Translations under genes and position numbers: made by a program | In this document: piece by piece, positions 62,571 through 64,000 of the stretch | Position numbering within the stretch: the first letter of the stretch is position 1 | How the letters are laid out: each line of letters begins with the position of its first letter | Notes under the pieces: model-generated | Databases searched by the model: none | Seen by the model: only the letters and a program-made list of their open reading frames with translations | Told to the model about the DNA's origin: nothing | Source: Diphasiastrum complanatum | Taxonomy: Eukaryota > Streptophyta > Lycopodiopsida > Lycopodiales > Lycopodiaceae | Length of the DNA: 64,000 bases | Direction of reading: 5' to 3' | Assembly (NCBI GenBank): GCA_029204225.1 | Contig: CM055113.1 | Span: 30,076,177 to 30,140,176, forward strand

Positions 62571-63415
62571 CGGATGAATAAACAAGATAGTGGAATTTTG
62601 GTAATGATTGGCCATCTTACCAAATCGACTATGTTTATTTGCGTAAAGACCAAATAATTATTTGAGTATCTATTTTGGCTTTATGGATTACCAAAGTGAC
62701 ATTATGAACATTCGCGATTCGAAGTTCACTATTCGCTTTTGGTGGCCGTATTTGCTAAACTAGAGATGACTCTGAACTTAAAGTTCTTCTAATCATTGGT
62801 AGTTGCCTTCTTTTATTGAGTATAGGACAAGAATTCGATGAATTACGATTGACGAATCATAGTTCAGATTCTAGCTATACTTGATTGTTTAAAAGAAGGA
62901 TTACCTGGGTGATCAGAAGATCAGTTAAGATATGTATTCATATTTTCTTAGCGATCTCCTCGAAGAGGAAGCTATCCCTGATGGAGATTGAATTACAATA
63001 AGCATTTGGCTACCGGTTATAGCCCGTGCGTGCTTACATATAGTTTTTAAACTATATCACCCATTGCGGTAGAGACTCGGGCGTTCAAGTTTCAGAAAGT
63101 AGCGGATTTCTTACATGATATGTAGGAAATGCTACGGATTGCACGTGAGAATGTCTAGAGTACCCAGGATGGGGACCGACATTATGCAAGTCTGAAAAGA
63201 TCACCAAGAGACTTCCAAGTGGGAGATTGGGTATTTTTTTTGAGAATCTCGATGAATTCAAGTGTATACGTACCGGCTAGCATTACTAATCGTCCCCTAG
63301 ATATAGAGGACCGTTTAAGATCTTGAAAAAGATCGGATTCTTAGCTTACCAATCAAAACTCCCGGATGGATCTCAAGTGCATCCCGTATTTCACGTAAGC
63401 CGTCTCTGAAAGAGT
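62570..63415 (+). pseudogene. Ty3/gypsy (chromovirus-like) integrase relic
   Basis: In shifting plus-strand frames: IGHLTKSTMFICVKTK near 62605-62655, RDSKFTIRFW near 62715, AKLEMTLNLKF near 62755. Further on: HYASLKRSPRDFQVGDWVF at about 63170-63230 and GPFKILKKIGFLAYQ, KLPDGSQVHPVFHVSRL at about 63310-63405. These are the integrase core and C-terminus in gypsy order. Stops occur every 10-30 codons, so it is an old copy. Confidence 0.7.
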
Positions 63416-64000
63416 CTAATCGACTAATCGGTTTTAATCTTCATCCAAGTTTTATCTAGTTCTGCAGATTTTCTCGTGTCTTTACACAGTCTACAAATTT
63501 ACAAGTGTTTTTACATAGTTTGCAGAAATACATGGAGTTTGACAACAGTGTCATATTTTCTCTCTCTACAATCCAGACTTTGTTGCCTATCTTATGCAAA
63601 TAGACTGTTTACGGCCAATATCGACTGCTTATCAGCAATCAATGAGAAGGAACTAGATGAATGCCAGCGGACACCAACCAATTGGCAATCACATAATTAC
63701 TTAGTATAAATCAGCTGTTCATACATCTCTTTCCTGTGCTCTTATCAAGCAGATCATTCACAATAAAAAAGTATTGTTGTTAGCTCTCTATCAAGCTTTC
63801 AAGCTTGAACTCTCTTGAGCATTCTAGCTGGAAGCAGAAAGTTTCCGCTGCTATTATCTATCCTATTTCTGACAGGTGAGTCATGGCCATGCAGTGTCTC
63901 AAGAGGAGAGCACTTCTGCCTTGGTTCGCATTTATCTTCTTAAGTATTGCATAGAGGATGGAATAGTGATGAGAAATGGCAAGGCGCTTATTCCAGCTTG
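63416..64000 (+). promoter_or_regulatory. LTR- or promoter-like sequence at the window end
   Basis: GTATAAAT at about 63704-63711 is TATA-like, CAATAAAAAA near 63760 is polyadenylation-like, and GACAGGTGAGTC at about 63871-63882 looks like a splice donor. The position after the integrase relic favours a 3' LTR; a host promoter cannot be excluded. No purine tract/TG join was fixed. Confidence 0.35.

Overview
The window is nuclear DNA of a land plant and consists almost entirely of transposable elements stacked in one another. Evidence for a plant: short GT-AG introns, Ty1/copia elements primed by initiator tRNA-Met (primer site TGGTATCAGAGC), Ty3/gypsy elements with tRNA-Asp-like primer sites, DUF659-type hAT transposases, and two exons of a plant PH/START (EDR2-like) gene whose 5' UTR carries a long GA repeat. 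The LINE C-terminal zinc finger and the apparently huge host intron would fit a fern or another non-angiosperm, but this is inference; the species cannot be fixed from this sequence.

Layout: 1-5124 holds a hAT-type transposon (hAT1, left end outside the window) with a six-exon transposase gene. 5125-5174 is a TA microsatellite. 5175-12237 is a second, related element (hAT2) bounded by inverted CATAG ends with CpG-rich hairpins. hAT2 contains a damaged transposase gene, a scrap of copia RNase H, a convergent 107-residue coiled-coil ORF and an 84-bp satellite array. 12279-17116 is a minus-strand copia (A) whose 3' LTR is cut off at the TA/GA microsatellite beside hAT2. Copia A sits in a LINE whose 3' end is 17117-17910.

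17911-25000 is the least repetitive part. It holds exons 1 and 2 of the EDR2-like gene (minus strand), with about 61 GA dinucleotides directly before the ATG, a tRNA-like sequence, and a cluster of five CACGTG boxes upstream. 25000-52300 is a graveyard of gypsy and copia pieces: gag, protease, RT, RNase H, integrase and chromodomain fragments, several LTRs, head-to-head and internally deleted junctions, and a putative DNA transposon (about 47.2-49.1 kb) with CpG-rich inverted repeats. 52704-58852 is a complete but inactive copia (C) with two 0.85-kb LTRs and an ATTCA target duplication. 58853-64000 is AT-rich and carries a heavily decayed gypsy integrase, ending in promoter- or LTR-like sequence.

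The elements do not form a pathway. The nesting suggests an order: LINE first, copia A inside it, then hAT elements in the TA/GA microsatellite of the copia LTR. All large element ORFs carry stops or frameshifts. The only host gene recognised is the EDR2-like one.
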